The translations under genes and the position numbers were made by a program. The notes beneath the pieces were generated by a model, which was not told the origin of the DNA, made no database searches, and worked only from the letters and a program-made list of their open reading frames with translations. 24,811 nt of DNA from a virus: the IMG/VR virus record IMGVR_UViG_3300030110_005530, positions 1 through 24,811 of that record; one strand, given 5' to 3'. Below are positions 9,060 through 16,777 of the stretch, piece after piece (the first letter of the stretch is position 1; each line of letters starts with the position of its first letter).

Positions 9060-9310
9060 AGGTTAAGTAGATCTCCTTGTATAAGTTGAAAGATTTCGCT
9101 TTTATCAGCAAAAGTTAATGATTTTATAAATTTATCATCAGAACCTTTAACACCCATCCTAATAAACTTTGTCATTGTAGAGTGTACCATCTTTATTTTA
9201 ACACCATCATCTGTGGTGTTATAATCAACAGAATCTAATAATTCATCTCTTTCATCTACTGTAAGGTCGTTTAAAACAACCTCTTTACCTGACTTGAGTT
9301 TGATTTTCAT
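9035..9310 (-). CDS. Tail assembly chaperone, G-like (91 aa)
   Basis: The ATG at 9310 follows a GGGGGAG Shine-Dalgarno. The 91-residue acidic helical protein lies between the tail tube gene and the tape measure, the place of lambda G. Its N-terminus (MKIKLKSGKEVVLNDLTVDE) resembles the start of many small siphovirus tail chaperones, with a short beta strand pair followed by helices. It ends LNLGEEEASD. The GGGGG run in codons 84-86 is the proposed slip site that yields the longer G-T fusion with the next gene. In the lambda system both short and long forms are needed in a fixed ratio, to coat the tape measure and recruit tube subunits. The role is inferred from order, size and the frameshift arrangement. 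Confidence 0.8.
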   Translation of the reverse strand: MKIKLKSGKEVVLNDLTVDERDELLDSVDYNTTDDGVKIKMVHSTMTKFIRMGVKGSDDKFIKSLTFADKSEIFQLIQGDLLNLGEEEASD

Positions 9311-9331
9311 ACTGCTCCCCCTTTAATTTAA

Positions 9332-10363
9332 TTATTCATTACAATCAAATGTAACCAATACTGTACTTCCATCACTTGTAGCTTTACCTGATACATCAAG
9401 CATCATTAAATCGCCTTCACTATAAGCAACATTAGTTAGCACACCATTGTCAATATCAACACCAAAAGCATTATTATTAGTAAATTCAAATAAATTAGCT
9501 GCTGTTGGAGCTGATTGTGTGTCAAATGTATGAACAAGGTCTTTAGTTACAGAATCATATTTAACTTGTGTATCAAAAGTAACTGCAAACTCTGCACCTC
9601 TAGTCACACCTTCATAACCACTAGCATACATTCCATAGAAAGTAGCAGGATTATCTAAAGTTACAGTAAAGTTACCCATAACAACTTCTAGCCCTGCACA
9701 TAAATGCTCGCTTGAAGTATTAAATGATTTTGTATCTGTTCCTACATAATATGTACCACCACATGCAGTTGCATCATTAAGTGTTGGCTTCTTTCCTGAT
9801 TGTAGAGTAGCTGAAAATTTAACTCTTCCACCTTCTGTTCCTGCATCTGCACTTAAAACAAAATTAGTACATATCATTCCAGGGAACACTAAGTTTCTTG
9901 TGTTAGATAATTGCACATTGCCTGTACCTGGGTTTGTTTCATCAGCCCCTGCTATAACTAAAGTCATAGTATCTCCTGCTGTAGCATTAGTGCTTGCTGC
10001 TCCATCACCATCTTCGTAAGATATATCAGGTGGAGTATATGTAGCAGACACAGCAGGATTAGCAGCATAATCATTACAAATATTTTGCATTAATAATTGG
10101 TGACCTGCATCTTCGTGCATTGTTCCTGATATACCTAGCTCCACTACTCTTAAAGTATTATCTTGAAAAAAATCTGCATCTTTTAAAACTCTACTGCCAT
10201 TTCTAAGATCAAGTGCTTGTGTTATATTTAAAGATGGATAACTAACAGAATCAACATCTAATTGCAACATAGAAGTACCTAATACACTTGTACCTGCTGC
10301 TGACTCTGCCTTAACCCAACAACTAAATTCTTTAGGCGAAAAAGCCTTTGCTGATTTTGACAT
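9332..10363 (-). CDS. Major tail tube protein (343 aa)
   Basis: This is a beta-rich protein of 343 residues directly upstream of the tail chaperones and downstream of the tail terminator, the standard slot for the siphovirus tail tube subunit. The start at ATG 10363 has a strong GGAG site and overlaps the previous stop as TAATG. The sequence is rich in Thr, Ser, Asp and Gly, with no membrane segment. An early segment (residues ~28-60) and the VTFDTQVKYD region (~260-270) fit tube-like beta sheets. Residues ~110-150, rich in Ala/Gly/Asp/Thr, may be an inserted loop or small surface domain. No sheath gene is seen, which fits a non-contractile tail. The call rests on context and general composition. 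Confidence 0.82.
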   Translation of the reverse strand: MSKSAKAFSPKEFSCWVKAESAAGTSVLGTSMLQLDVDSVSYPSLNITQALDLRNGSRVLKDADFFQDNTLRVVELGISGTMHEDAGHQLLMQNICNDYAANPAVSATYTPPDISYEDGDGAASTNATAGDTMTLVIAGADETNPGTGNVQLSNTRNLVFPGMICTNFVLSADAGTEGGRVKFSATLQSGKKPTLNDATACGGTYYVGTDTKSFNTSSEHLCAGLEVVMGNFTVTLDNPATFYGMYASGYEGVTRGAEFAVTFDTQVKYDSVTKDLVHTFDTQSAPTAANLFEFTNNNAFGVDIDNGVLTNVAYSEGDLMMLDVSGKATSDGSTVLVTFDCNE

Positions 10364-10560
10364 TATTTATCTCCTTCTTTCTTCTTTGTAGAAACTGCTT
10401 TAGGTTTATCTAAAACATCTACTTTATTTTTGATTAATTTATGGACAGAGCTTACATCTATTGTTTTGCCTTCTTTTAAATCAGACCAATCTGATACAGA
10501 GCAACCACAGCTTTTCCAATTGTTTGACAAACTCTCTCCTGCTTTTAGTTTTATTTTCAT
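10363..10560 (-). CDS. Small tail-region protein (65 aa), unknown function
   Basis: The ATG at 10560 follows TTAGGAG, and the stop overlaps the tail tube start (TAATG), so the two are probably translated together. The protein begins MKIKLKAGESL, similar to the first residues of the G-like chaperone (MKIKLKSGKEV). It contains SCGCS at residues 17-21 and a Lys-rich C-terminus. From memory, small proteins of this kind occur next to tail tube genes in marine siphoviruses. The position suggests an accessory role in tube assembly, but nothing in the sequence shows a function. Confidence 0.7.
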   Translation of the reverse strand: MKIKLKAGESLSNNWKSCGCSVSDWSDLKEGKTIDVSSVHKLIKNKVDVLDKPKAVSTKKKEGDK

Positions 10561-10567
10561 AAATCTC

Positions 10568-11005
10568 CTAACTTACATTCCCTAAATGTTGGCATTTCCA
10601 ATCCCACTCTGTTATATAAATTCCAGACTCTTCATCTGCATTTAAATCTGTGCTTTCAAATCTACAGTTAAATGCATTGGTACTATCTGTTAAAGCCATA
10701 CTAACATTACTGTGTATTAATGCTTCAATGCGAGAAACATACCTAAGTATATGATCTAATGCAGTTTCTTTAACATTAACCTCTGCAAATATAAATCTTA
10801 TTGTAATAGAAAATTCTCTTGTTTCAGAGGTTGCATTATACTCGTTTAAAACACTTCCTGTAGGTATAAGCTGTAATGCTTGATTTACACCTTTAGGTAC
10901 AGTATTTCCTTTATAGACAGGTAGAGCACCTTTAAATTCTGTTTCCAAAACAGACTCTAACTTGTCTAAAATATTCTTCCAATTGTTTGTGAAATTTACT
11001 GCCAT
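10568..11005 (-). CDS. Tail terminator / tail completion protein (145 aa)
   Basis: A 145-residue protein beginning MAVNFTNNWKNILDKLES, with an amphipathic N-terminal helix, followed by strand-rich segments (REFSITIRFIFAEV) and a helix (LDHILRYVSRIEALIHS). This alpha-beta pattern and length match lambda gpU and HK97 gp10-like tail terminators, which cap the tail tube and join it to the head. It lies between the head-tail adaptor and the tail tube genes, the expected position. The ATG at 11005 lies three bases after the upstream stop region (11008-11010), so translation is probably coupled. The assignment is by context, size and predicted secondary pattern. Confidence 0.7.
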   Translation of the reverse strand: MAVNFTNNWKNILDKLESVLETEFKGALPVYKGNTVPKGVNQALQLIPTGSVLNEYNATSETREFSITIRFIFAEVNVKETALDHILRYVSRIEALIHSNVSMALTDSTNAFNCRFESTDLNADEESGIYITEWDWKCQHLGNVS

Positions 11006-11007
11006 TC

Positions 11008-11982
11008 TTAATATTTTCCAAATCTGACAGTTCTAGTTCCACCTCGTGTCATTTTAACTGAATTTATCGAAGAATTATCTACTTCTTCTCTCCATCCTGC
11101 TACTTCCATTTCCCATTCATTGTCGGCAGTAGCAACACTATCGTCTGCTGATCCACCAAATCTTATTTCTATGCCATTAGCAATATGTTGATAATCTCCT
11201 GTAATCTTTTCAGCAGTTACGACTTGTCTGTTCTTTAAACTTTCTCCATCTTTAACCCAAACAGAATAAGTGGCAGTTCCAAGAACACCTCCACCTATAA
11301 CCTTAATCTTTATTAAGTCCCAAGAGCCTGACCATCTTCCTCTTGTATCTACTGGTCTTATGCTTCCTGATGTATAAGTAACATCTCTTATAACTCCTTT
11401 TGATGAGTCTCCAGTTGTTTGCCATGATAGTGCTGCTCCTCCTTTGTTTAAAGCATCTATGTTACCCATTGCATCTTCCATCATTGCTGTTGCAACTTCT
11501 GAAGTCGGGTCATGGCTTCTAATAAGAAAGGTTGCTGCTAATAATGCAGTTGTTCTTACTATTATATAATCATAATTACCTTCTTTATCCTTTAATTGTT
11601 CTTTAGGTAAATTAGGGTCTAGCTTAGCATCTAAATATCTACTAGCATTTTCTGTTATTCTTGTAATTAAAGTAGAAAATTCTTCCCCTGCTTCCATAAG
11701 TTTGTCGCTTGGGGTACTTGCCGAATAATAATAAGTTATATCTTCAGCACTATTATAAAACCATTCCCCTTCAACATTTAAATCAGTATGTGCAGATTGA
11801 GCTGAACCTAAGTCTTCTCCATCAGCAAATAACTGAGTTGTTAATCCACTATTATGTGCAGCATATTTATTTGTTGTTACTTCTTTCCATCCATATAATG
11901 CTCTTTTGTTATCAAATGAATCTAATTGAGGAAATACATCCTTTAATTGTCTGTGTGTACAGTATGTTGGTGCTGTTGCCAT
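11008..11982 (-). CDS. Head-tail adaptor / head completion protein (324 aa)
   Basis: The start at ATG 11982 follows AGGAGGAAGA. The N-terminal segment (YCTHRQLKDVFPQLD, about residues 7-21) and the helical region at about 100-180, with VRTTALLAATFLIRS, are like head-tail adaptors of the gp6 / DUF1320 kind, which pack as helices on the portal. Residues ~190-324 are beta-rich and would be an extra C-terminal domain, making this longer than usual adaptors (about 100-150 aa). It is followed by the tail terminator and tail tube genes, which supports the adaptor call. Alternatively it could be a fusion of an adaptor and a decoration domain. Identity is moderate, context good. Confidence 0.62.
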   Translation of the reverse strand: MATAPTYCTHRQLKDVFPQLDSFDNKRALYGWKEVTTNKYAAHNSGLTTQLFADGEDLGSAQSAHTDLNVEGEWFYNSAEDITYYYSASTPSDKLMEAGEEFSTLITRITENASRYLDAKLDPNLPKEQLKDKEGNYDYIIVRTTALLAATFLIRSHDPTSEVATAMMEDAMGNIDALNKGGAALSWQTTGDSSKGVIRDVTYTSGSIRPVDTRGRWSGSWDLIKIKVIGGGVLGTATYSVWVKDGESLKNRQVVTAEKITGDYQHIANGIEIRFGGSADDSVATADNEWEMEVAGWREEVDNSSINSVKMTRGGTRTVRFGKY

Positions 11983-11990
11983 TCTTCCTC

Positions 11991-13550
11991 CTATTTAACT
12001 AAAGGATAACCTTTAACTTTAATATTTATTATTGTGTCTAACAAGTTATTAAGACTACGAACTGAAATGTCATCTATTGTGTTAGAAGATCTTGTAGTAA
12101 CCTTGCCTGTCATAACACTTCCATATCTAGCTGAAACGACAAATTCTGCATTAGGTTTTGCTGTAAAATCAACAGCTCCTGTTTCGTAGTTTATAGTTCC
12201 TGTTCCCATGCCTACTAGCCTTCCTTCTCCATCGTCAAACATAAATGCACTTTCATTGACCATTGATTCGCCAGTTTTAGCAATAGGAACTGTATCATCA
12301 GGAAGTTTAGCAGCTATTGCTGTTGCTAATTTTGCTACAGTAGGAAATCTTCCAACTCCCCAAACATCTGTACTTGCTCCCGAAGAATCAGTTAGAGCTA
12401 TAGAAGATGTAGAAAGACATTGCCCTGAAGTAAACCTTACATCTCCATTAACTATACCTACAGTTACTTTCTTTTCAAATAAATTACCTGATGCATAATA
12501 AGCATCATTAAATACTTGTTGTATTCTACTTAAAACACCATTACGACCACCCCAATTAGTATTATTAGCATCTACTGTGAATTGCACATCGTAATCTCCT
12601 GCTCCATCTACATTTATGTCAAATTGATATGTAGTTCCTGCTGTAAGACCTGTGTTAGTTCCAGGTGTTATACCTGAAAGACCTAATTCTTGATAACCTG
12701 CATTATAGAATTTAAAAGAAACAGAGCTTGGCAATATACCTGAACTATGCAATGTGTTAGCTCTTCCATATCCAAAGAAATTCATTGCTTTAAATTTACC
12801 ATCATTATCTGTCTGAGGAACATCATAACCACCTGTTGCAGCAGTAAAATTATGATAAGCATTAAAGAAAGGAAGTCTAATCGCAGCATCATCTGCATGG
12901 TCTGAAGCAGCAGTTGATCCATGAGTACCTCTAATAACAGTTAAGTTAGTATTAGCAGCATCAGAATCATCTCCCACAGCAGTAACTTCCATAATTTCAT
13001 TATTAACTCGTATTAAGTCACCAACATGAAAAAAGTTTGTATCATTGTCAGATTCTAATATTAAATTTGTAACTGATGCAGAACCTGTTATATCATCTCC
13101 TGTCCCATCATTAGAATCTACTGTTGAATCTATATACATGTTAGAATTAGGTGCTGCTTGATCTAATTTAGTTCCATTATACATAGTGTTTGCATCTTCA
13201 GATATTATAACTCTTGACATAGGAAAGCTTACAGTTTCTCCTGCCCCAATTAAAAATTGCAAGTATTGTGATGTTCCTTTTGTATTACCATCTGTCCAAT
13301 AACTAAGTTTCATTAATACTGATGCACCTGCACCACCTGTATTTGAAATTTCTAAAGATTCTGGAGCAACTAGAACCCCTTTTGCTGCTGTTATACTAGA
13401 TGAATAAATAGATGTTACTGTACTACCTACTTTAAGTGTTTGGTCAATCATCTCTGATACCCTACCATTTCCAGTAGTCAAATTATTGTTATTTGCACTT
13501 TCAACAGGTAGATTTATATTTGTCCCTGCTGGATTGCTGTAGTCTGCCAT
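11991..13550 (-). CDS. Structural protein, possibly fibre or head decoration (519 aa)
   Basis: A 519-residue protein, low in Lys and rich in Ser, Thr, Asn, Gly and Asp, starts at ATG 13550 after AAGGAGAAAG. No signal peptide or membrane segment is present. Residues 174-229 carry a module with VGDLIRVNNEIMEVTAV, then LTVIRGTHGST and an H-x-D-D pattern. A similar module ends the 1571-aa tail hub. Residues ~300-330 form a likely beta-sandwich (TYQFDINVDGAGDYDVQFTV). It lies between two fibre-like genes and the head-tail adaptor. It is almost surely a virion protein, but whether it belongs to the head, neck or tail cannot be read from the sequence. Confidence 0.65.
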   Translation of the reverse strand: MADYSNPAGTNINLPVESANNNNLTTGNGRVSEMIDQTLKVGSTVTSIYSSSITAAKGVLVAPESLEISNTGGAGASVLMKLSYWTDGNTKGTSQYLQFLIGAGETVSFPMSRVIISEDANTMYNGTKLDQAAPNSNMYIDSTVDSNDGTGDDITGSASVTNLILESDNDTNFFHVGDLIRVNNEIMEVTAVGDDSDAANTNLTVIRGTHGSTAASDHADDAAIRLPFFNAYHNFTAATGGYDVPQTDNDGKFKAMNFFGYGRANTLHSSGILPSSVSFKFYNAGYQELGLSGITPGTNTGLTAGTTYQFDINVDGAGDYDVQFTVDANNTNWGGRNGVLSRIQQVFNDAYYASGNLFEKKVTVGIVNGDVRFTSGQCLSTSSIALTDSSGASTDVWGVGRFPTVAKLATAIAAKLPDDTVPIAKTGESMVNESAFMFDDGEGRLVGMGTGTINYETGAVDFTAKPNAEFVVSARYGSVMTGKVTTRSSNTIDDISVRSLNNLLDTIINIKVKGYPLVK

Positions 13551-13565
13551 AAAACTTTCTCCTTT

Positions 13566-14363
13566 TTACCTTAAATGATATTTAACCATAACAGATACAG
13601 AGTAGTCACCTGTCACATCTGTTGTTAAAAATGTTGCTAAAATTACTTTATTACCTGCTACATCAGCACTATCTACTGTCCATGTGCTTTTATAGGCTTG
13701 TTCACTACCTGCATTAGTCACATCTGAATTATGTGCTAATAATGTCCCATCTGCTAAAGCTGATGTAGAACCTGAATTAAATGTATAAGACATAAGATGC
13801 ATACGAGTTGTAGCACCTGTTGCATTATCACCACCTTCTAAAGAATATACTGCATCAATAGTTACATTGTCAGGCACAAGCCACATACAAGGAACAACTA
13901 CAGAAGCATCTGTTCCTGCTCCATCTGCTGTTGTAAATGATGTGTCAGGATCAGTTCCTGTGCCTAATTGAAAGTTGTCTGCTAAAGCATCAGTTTGAGT
14001 GTTGCCTCCAAATGACAACACATGATGTCTGTTATTTACATAATTAGCACCTACCCCTGATGATACACCAAAATAAGCATATTGTGTATTCACAGTATGT
14101 TGTCCTATTCCTGCTTTAACTAGATCATTAGTAGAATCTACAGTTAATAATGCATTTCCATCAGCATCACATATAACACTGTTAGTAGTTGAATCAGTTG
14201 ATGGTTGTGCTTTTAAGTTTCTGTCAGATAAATATAATGCACTTGTATCTCCATCTCCACATTTAATTTGTTTTATAGTAGAAGAAATACCAGTATTAGA
14301 ATTGTCAGTATGAAGTATGTCTTTATAAACCTCACTTAATTTCTTATCTGTAAAACTAGCCAT
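13566..14363 (-). CDS. Virion fibre-like structural protein (265 aa)
   Basis: The protein begins MASFTDKKLSEVYKDILHTD with a short helical anchor. It continues with repeats of short strands (ALYLSDRNLKA, NALLTVDSTNDLVKAGIG) like the shaft of trimeric phage fibres. The C-terminal ~140 residues look like a globular beta domain, ending YSVSVMVKYHLR. From memory, this N-terminal pattern is common in fibre genes of marine siphoviruses. The start ATG 14363 overlaps the upstream 47-aa gene stop (TAATG). It is one of three structural genes in a row, so it may act in receptor binding or as a head or tail fibre. The call as virion fibre is moderate. Confidence 0.62.
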   Translation of the reverse strand: MASFTDKKLSEVYKDILHTDNSNTGISSTIKQIKCGDGDTSALYLSDRNLKAQPSTDSTTNSVICDADGNALLTVDSTNDLVKAGIGQHTVNTQYAYFGVSSGVGANYVNNRHHVLSFGGNTQTDALADNFQLGTGTDPDTSFTTADGAGTDASVVVPCMWLVPDNVTIDAVYSLEGGDNATGATTRMHLMSYTFNSGSTSALADGTLLAHNSDVTNAGSEQAYKSTWTVDSADVAGNKVILATFLTTDVTGDYSVSVMVKYHLR

Positions 14364-14506
14364 TATTTACCTTTATCTTTCTTCCCCTCTTCAGCTTTTT
14401 TCTTTTCAGCTTTTAAATATTCTATAGTGCCCATGCACTTTATATAAGCAGTTTCAATGCCTTTTAATTGTTGTTCTAACTCTTCTATCTTTTTATCGTA
14501 TTCCAT
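14363..14506 (-). CDS. Small coiled-coil protein (47 aa)
   Basis: A short frame between two fibre genes encodes 47 residues starting MEYDKKIEELEQQLKG and ending in a Lys/Glu-rich tail. It looks like a single amphipathic helix suited to a coiled coil, with one Cys at residue 24. The start at 14506 has GGGAG about six bases upstream; an in-frame ATG at 14518 is an alternative that would add MGAI. The stop overlaps the next gene's start as TAATG. Small coiled-coil genes next to fibres in phages can be chaperones or trimerisation helpers, but the function here is not known. Confidence 0.65.
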   Translation of the reverse strand: MEYDKKIEELEQQLKGIETAYIKCMGTIEYLKAEKKKAEEGKKDKGK

Positions 14507-14526
14507 TATTGCTCCCATTGTTATTT

Positions 14527-15219
14527 TTATGTCCCATCGTAAATTGTCGAAGGCAATGCTGTTGCTTTCATTATAAAAGGATGATATGCTAACCCATTGC
14601 TTGATCTATAACCATATTTTATAAAAACAGCAGTAGCATCACTAGATTTTAAGCCTAAATAATAAGTGATAGATGCTCCCTTTTCCAATCCTTTCACACA
14701 CCATTTAAAAGTTATAATCTCATCATCTATTTCATCATCTGACTTAACACCACCATAGTCATATTCGTATGTATTGCCTACTGAATTATAAGTAGAACTA
14801 TCACTCAGACCTGCAAACACAGTAACATCAGATGTACTTGTTCTGTCAAAATATCCTATAAATTCTATTTCTACATTACCACTAGGTGGTGCAGTAAAAG
14901 TAACTTTATGACCTGCATCTTCTACAGTAAAAGATGTTTCTAAATAATGTACTGCATAATCATCAATGCAAGTATAACCTAAAATCTTTCCTGCATCTAC
15001 TTCTGTTTGAACTGATGCCCCATCTACTGTTATAGCTGAGGCATCTATAGTTCCTCTTACTTTTAATTCATCATTAGAAAGCTCTAAAATACTGTTTTTA
15101 TCGCCTATTTTAACAGGCTTGAGGTTTGTATCTATATTAGAATCATCGCCTAATTTTATAGGGTTTTTTCTTTTAGACTCAAATCTATCTGCTCGTATTT
15201 CAGTTCTTCTTGATGCCAC
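14527..15219 (-). CDS. Virion fibre-like protein with GTG start (230 aa)
   Basis: The start is GTG at 15219, with AAAGGAAAG upstream; it directly follows the stop of the 49-aa gene. The first ~20 residues are basic (RRTEIRADRFESKRKNP). They are followed by short strand repeats (IKLGDDSN, VKIGDKNSILELSNDELKV, TIDASAITVDG) typical of fibre shafts. The rest (about 75-230) is a beta-rich head domain. Shaft repeats of the kind IxIGD...LEL are common in phage fibres that trimerise. Together with the 265-aa and 519-aa genes it forms a structural cluster. It may be a receptor-binding fibre, or a head fibre given its distance from the tail-tip genes. The exact location is not determined. Confidence 0.62.
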   Translation of the reverse strand: MASRRTEIRADRFESKRKNPIKLGDDSNIDTNLKPVKIGDKNSILELSNDELKVRGTIDASAITVDGASVQTEVDAGKILGYTCIDDYAVHYLETSFTVEDAGHKVTFTAPPSGNVEIEFIGYFDRTSTSDVTVFAGLSDSSTYNSVGNTYEYDYGGVKSDDEIDDEIITFKWCVKGLEKGASITYYLGLKSSDATAVFIKYGYRSSNGLAYHPFIMKATALPSTIYDGT

Positions 15220-15369
15220 TTACTTTCCTTTAATCTTATCTACGATAGGTTTTAATACCATATCCCATACCAAATCATCTTTTTTAGATGGACTTAGCTT
15301 AATACCTTTTTCTAATACATATAAAGCCAATAAAAACCATTCCCAGTTACTTGTTAGCATTGATAGCAT
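15220..15369 (-). CDS. Small membrane-active protein candidate (49 aa)
   Basis: The ATG at 15369 has AGGAG upstream (AGGAGAAGTAA before ATG). The product (49 aa) has a hydrophobic N-terminal half, NWEWFLLALYVLEKG (residues 8-22), then a charged C-terminal half ending DKIKGK. The hydrophobic part is short for a full membrane span, so it may be a peripheral or monotopic helix. It follows two other tiny membrane or coiled-coil genes and could belong to a lysis cassette (holin-like) or act in assembly. No family is recognised with confidence. The stop TAA at 15220-15222 is followed immediately by the GTG start of the fibre gene. Confidence 0.6.
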   Translation of the reverse strand: MLSMLTSNWEWFLLALYVLEKGIKLSPSKKDDLVWDMVLKPIVDKIKGK

Positions 15370-15600
15370 TTACTTCTCCTTTTTTAATTTTTTTATTTCT
15401 TTTTTTAAAATAGCAATTTCTTTTTCATTGCTTTCTATTGTTTTACCTTGTTTATCAATTAGCTTATATGCTTGTTTCATTTGCACATCAAGCTCATTGT
15501 CTTCTTCTACATACTTGTTAATCTTATTTAAATCAAATTGTTTAAAGATTTGCTTTAAGACAAGATCTAAAACTTTTTTAACTAAAATACCTTGTAGCAT
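15370..15600 (-). CDS. Small amphipathic / coiled-coil protein (76 aa)
   Basis: The ATG at 15600 has a good AGGAG site within the previous gene's end. Residues 1-25 (MLQGILVKKVLDLVLKQIF) form an amphipathic helix with alternating Lys and aliphatic residues. Residues ~30-76 form a heptad-like coiled coil ending KKEIKKLKKEK. There is no signal peptide or lipobox. It sits between two very small hydrophobic proteins, with an outer-membrane-type protein and endolysin further upstream in the same operon. A role in membrane disruption or a small structural coil is possible; nothing proves either. Confidence 0.63.
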   Translation of the reverse strand: MLQGILVKKVLDLVLKQIFKQFDLNKINKYVEEDNELDVQMKQAYKLIDKQGKTIESNEKEIAILKKEIKKLKKEK

Positions 15601-15684
15601 TTATTCTCCTATTATTCCAGTAGCATAAAATAATAATAAACCACCCAAAAAAACAACCCAGAAACCTAACCAAAATGCTGTCAT
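15601..15684 (-). CDS. Very small single-pass membrane protein (27 aa)
   Basis: A 27-residue frame runs from ATG 15684 to TAA 15601-15603. It is almost entirely one membrane helix (FWLGFWVVFLGGLLLFYATG, residues 4-23) with only one charged residue, Glu27, at the C-terminus. An AGGA lies just upstream of the ATG, closer than ideal. It fills the space between the outer-membrane-type gene and the 76-aa gene, where the operon otherwise has no gaps. That fit and the clean transmembrane pattern support it. It might be a holin or antiholin-type peptide, but it is unusually short for one. Confidence 0.5.
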   Translation of the reverse strand: MTAFWLGFWVVFLGGLLLFYATGIIGE

Positions 15685-15693
15685 TTCCTGCAC

Positions 15694-16764
15694 TTAGAAC
15701 CTCCAATTAACTCCTGTAGAGATATACTCTTCATTTTTACCATAAAAACTTGCTTTTGTTCCTTCTAAAAACAGACCTATTTTATCTGTTAAAATCATAC
15801 CAAATAACATACCTATATCATATTGGTTTTCTTTTCCTTTATATGATTTATCTGTTAAACCATAAGATTGTGGAAATATATTAAGCCAAATATGTGAGTA
15901 AAATTTAGTATCTCTTGTTCCCATTAATACATCTAACCCTATAACTTGATATAATTCTGCTTGGTATTCTTTAATTTTATTGTCTTCATTATATTGATTT
16001 ATGATGCCTGGCATATGATATTCGTAAAACTCTGAATCAGAATATGCAACTGCAATGGAGTCAGAGTTTTCCCAATAATAACTAGCTTCTTCATAATACA
16101 TTTCCCAATAACCTTCTTCAGTAATTGGGTCAGTTTCAATAAAAACATAATAACTATCAATTTCTTCATTTCCATTTAAATCATGTAGAGGTACTAAAAA
16201 ATCTGTATATCCATACTCATATGCAAGATACCACCAAGGATCTTCATAATCATCATAAGCAGGGTGTCCATATACTGGATGACCTTTGATTGTGAACCCT
16301 GTTGTAAAGTCAATAAACCAAAAGTGTTTTCTGTATCTTATGTCAAGTTCTGCAAACTCTAAATCTCTACTTTCTTTGTTAGTGTACTTACCTTTAACTA
16401 CATACTTATCATTTGACCATTTAAGCCACACTTCTGCATCTTTAAACTCGTTATTTCTATTTCTAACATCTGAATACTTAAATAGATATTCCCAACCATT
16501 TACTGCACCTATAACTGCTTTATCTGCTAATGACGATTCATTACCTTTATAAAATCTACTTCTTGATTGGTATGGAAATAGTGCAATCTTTCTTAAGCCT
16601 ATAGTATAATTGTAATCATTTTTTAACACTTGGTTACCTTTTACATAGGGTGTGCCCATTGTGCCACTAAGATATAAAGTCGAATAATCAAAGAAACCAC
16701 CAAAGACCAAACTAAAAGTCGCAACCACATAAACAATATAATTTTTAAATCTTCCATGCATCAT
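15694..16764 (-). CDS. Phage-encoded outer-membrane beta-barrel protein (356 aa)
   Basis: The N-terminus has a basic start (HGRFKN) and a hydrophobic core (IVYVVATFSLVFGG, residues 10-23), fitting a Sec signal peptide cut near residue 23-25. The mature part is rich in Tyr, Trp and Phe in alternating strands, lacks Cys, and ends STGVNWRF. A C-terminal Phe after alternating residues is the usual signal for the BAM outer-membrane assembly machine. Around residues 190-210 there is an acidic loop DLNGNEEIDSYY that could bind calcium. AAGGAG lies nine bases before ATG 16764; a second ATG follows at once. Its role is unknown: blocking re-infection, changing host surface permeability or helping release are all possible. 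The beta-barrel call is from sequence pattern, not a family match. Confidence 0.72.
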   Translation of the reverse strand: MMHGRFKNYIVYVVATFSLVFGGFFDYSTLYLSGTMGTPYVKGNQVLKNDYNYTIGLRKIALFPYQSRSRFYKGNESSLADKAVIGAVNGWEYLFKYSDVRNRNNEFKDAEVWLKWSNDKYVVKGKYTNKESRDLEFAELDIRYRKHFWFIDFTTGFTIKGHPVYGHPAYDDYEDPWWYLAYEYGYTDFLVPLHDLNGNEEIDSYYVFIETDPITEEGYWEMYYEEASYYWENSDSIAVAYSDSEFYEYHMPGIINQYNEDNKIKEYQAELYQVIGLDVLMGTRDTKFYSHIWLNIFPQSYGLTDKSYKGKENQYDIGMLFGMILTDKIGLFLEGTKASFYGKNEEYISTGVNWRF

Positions 16765-16777
16765 TACTATTATCTCC

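Noticed and set aside
15119-15628. A 169-codon rightward frame opposite the fibre and small coiled-coil genes.
   Set aside because: It runs antisense over four tightly packed leftward genes with good ribosome sites, and its Ser/Phe/Leu-rich composition is that of an antisense artefact.
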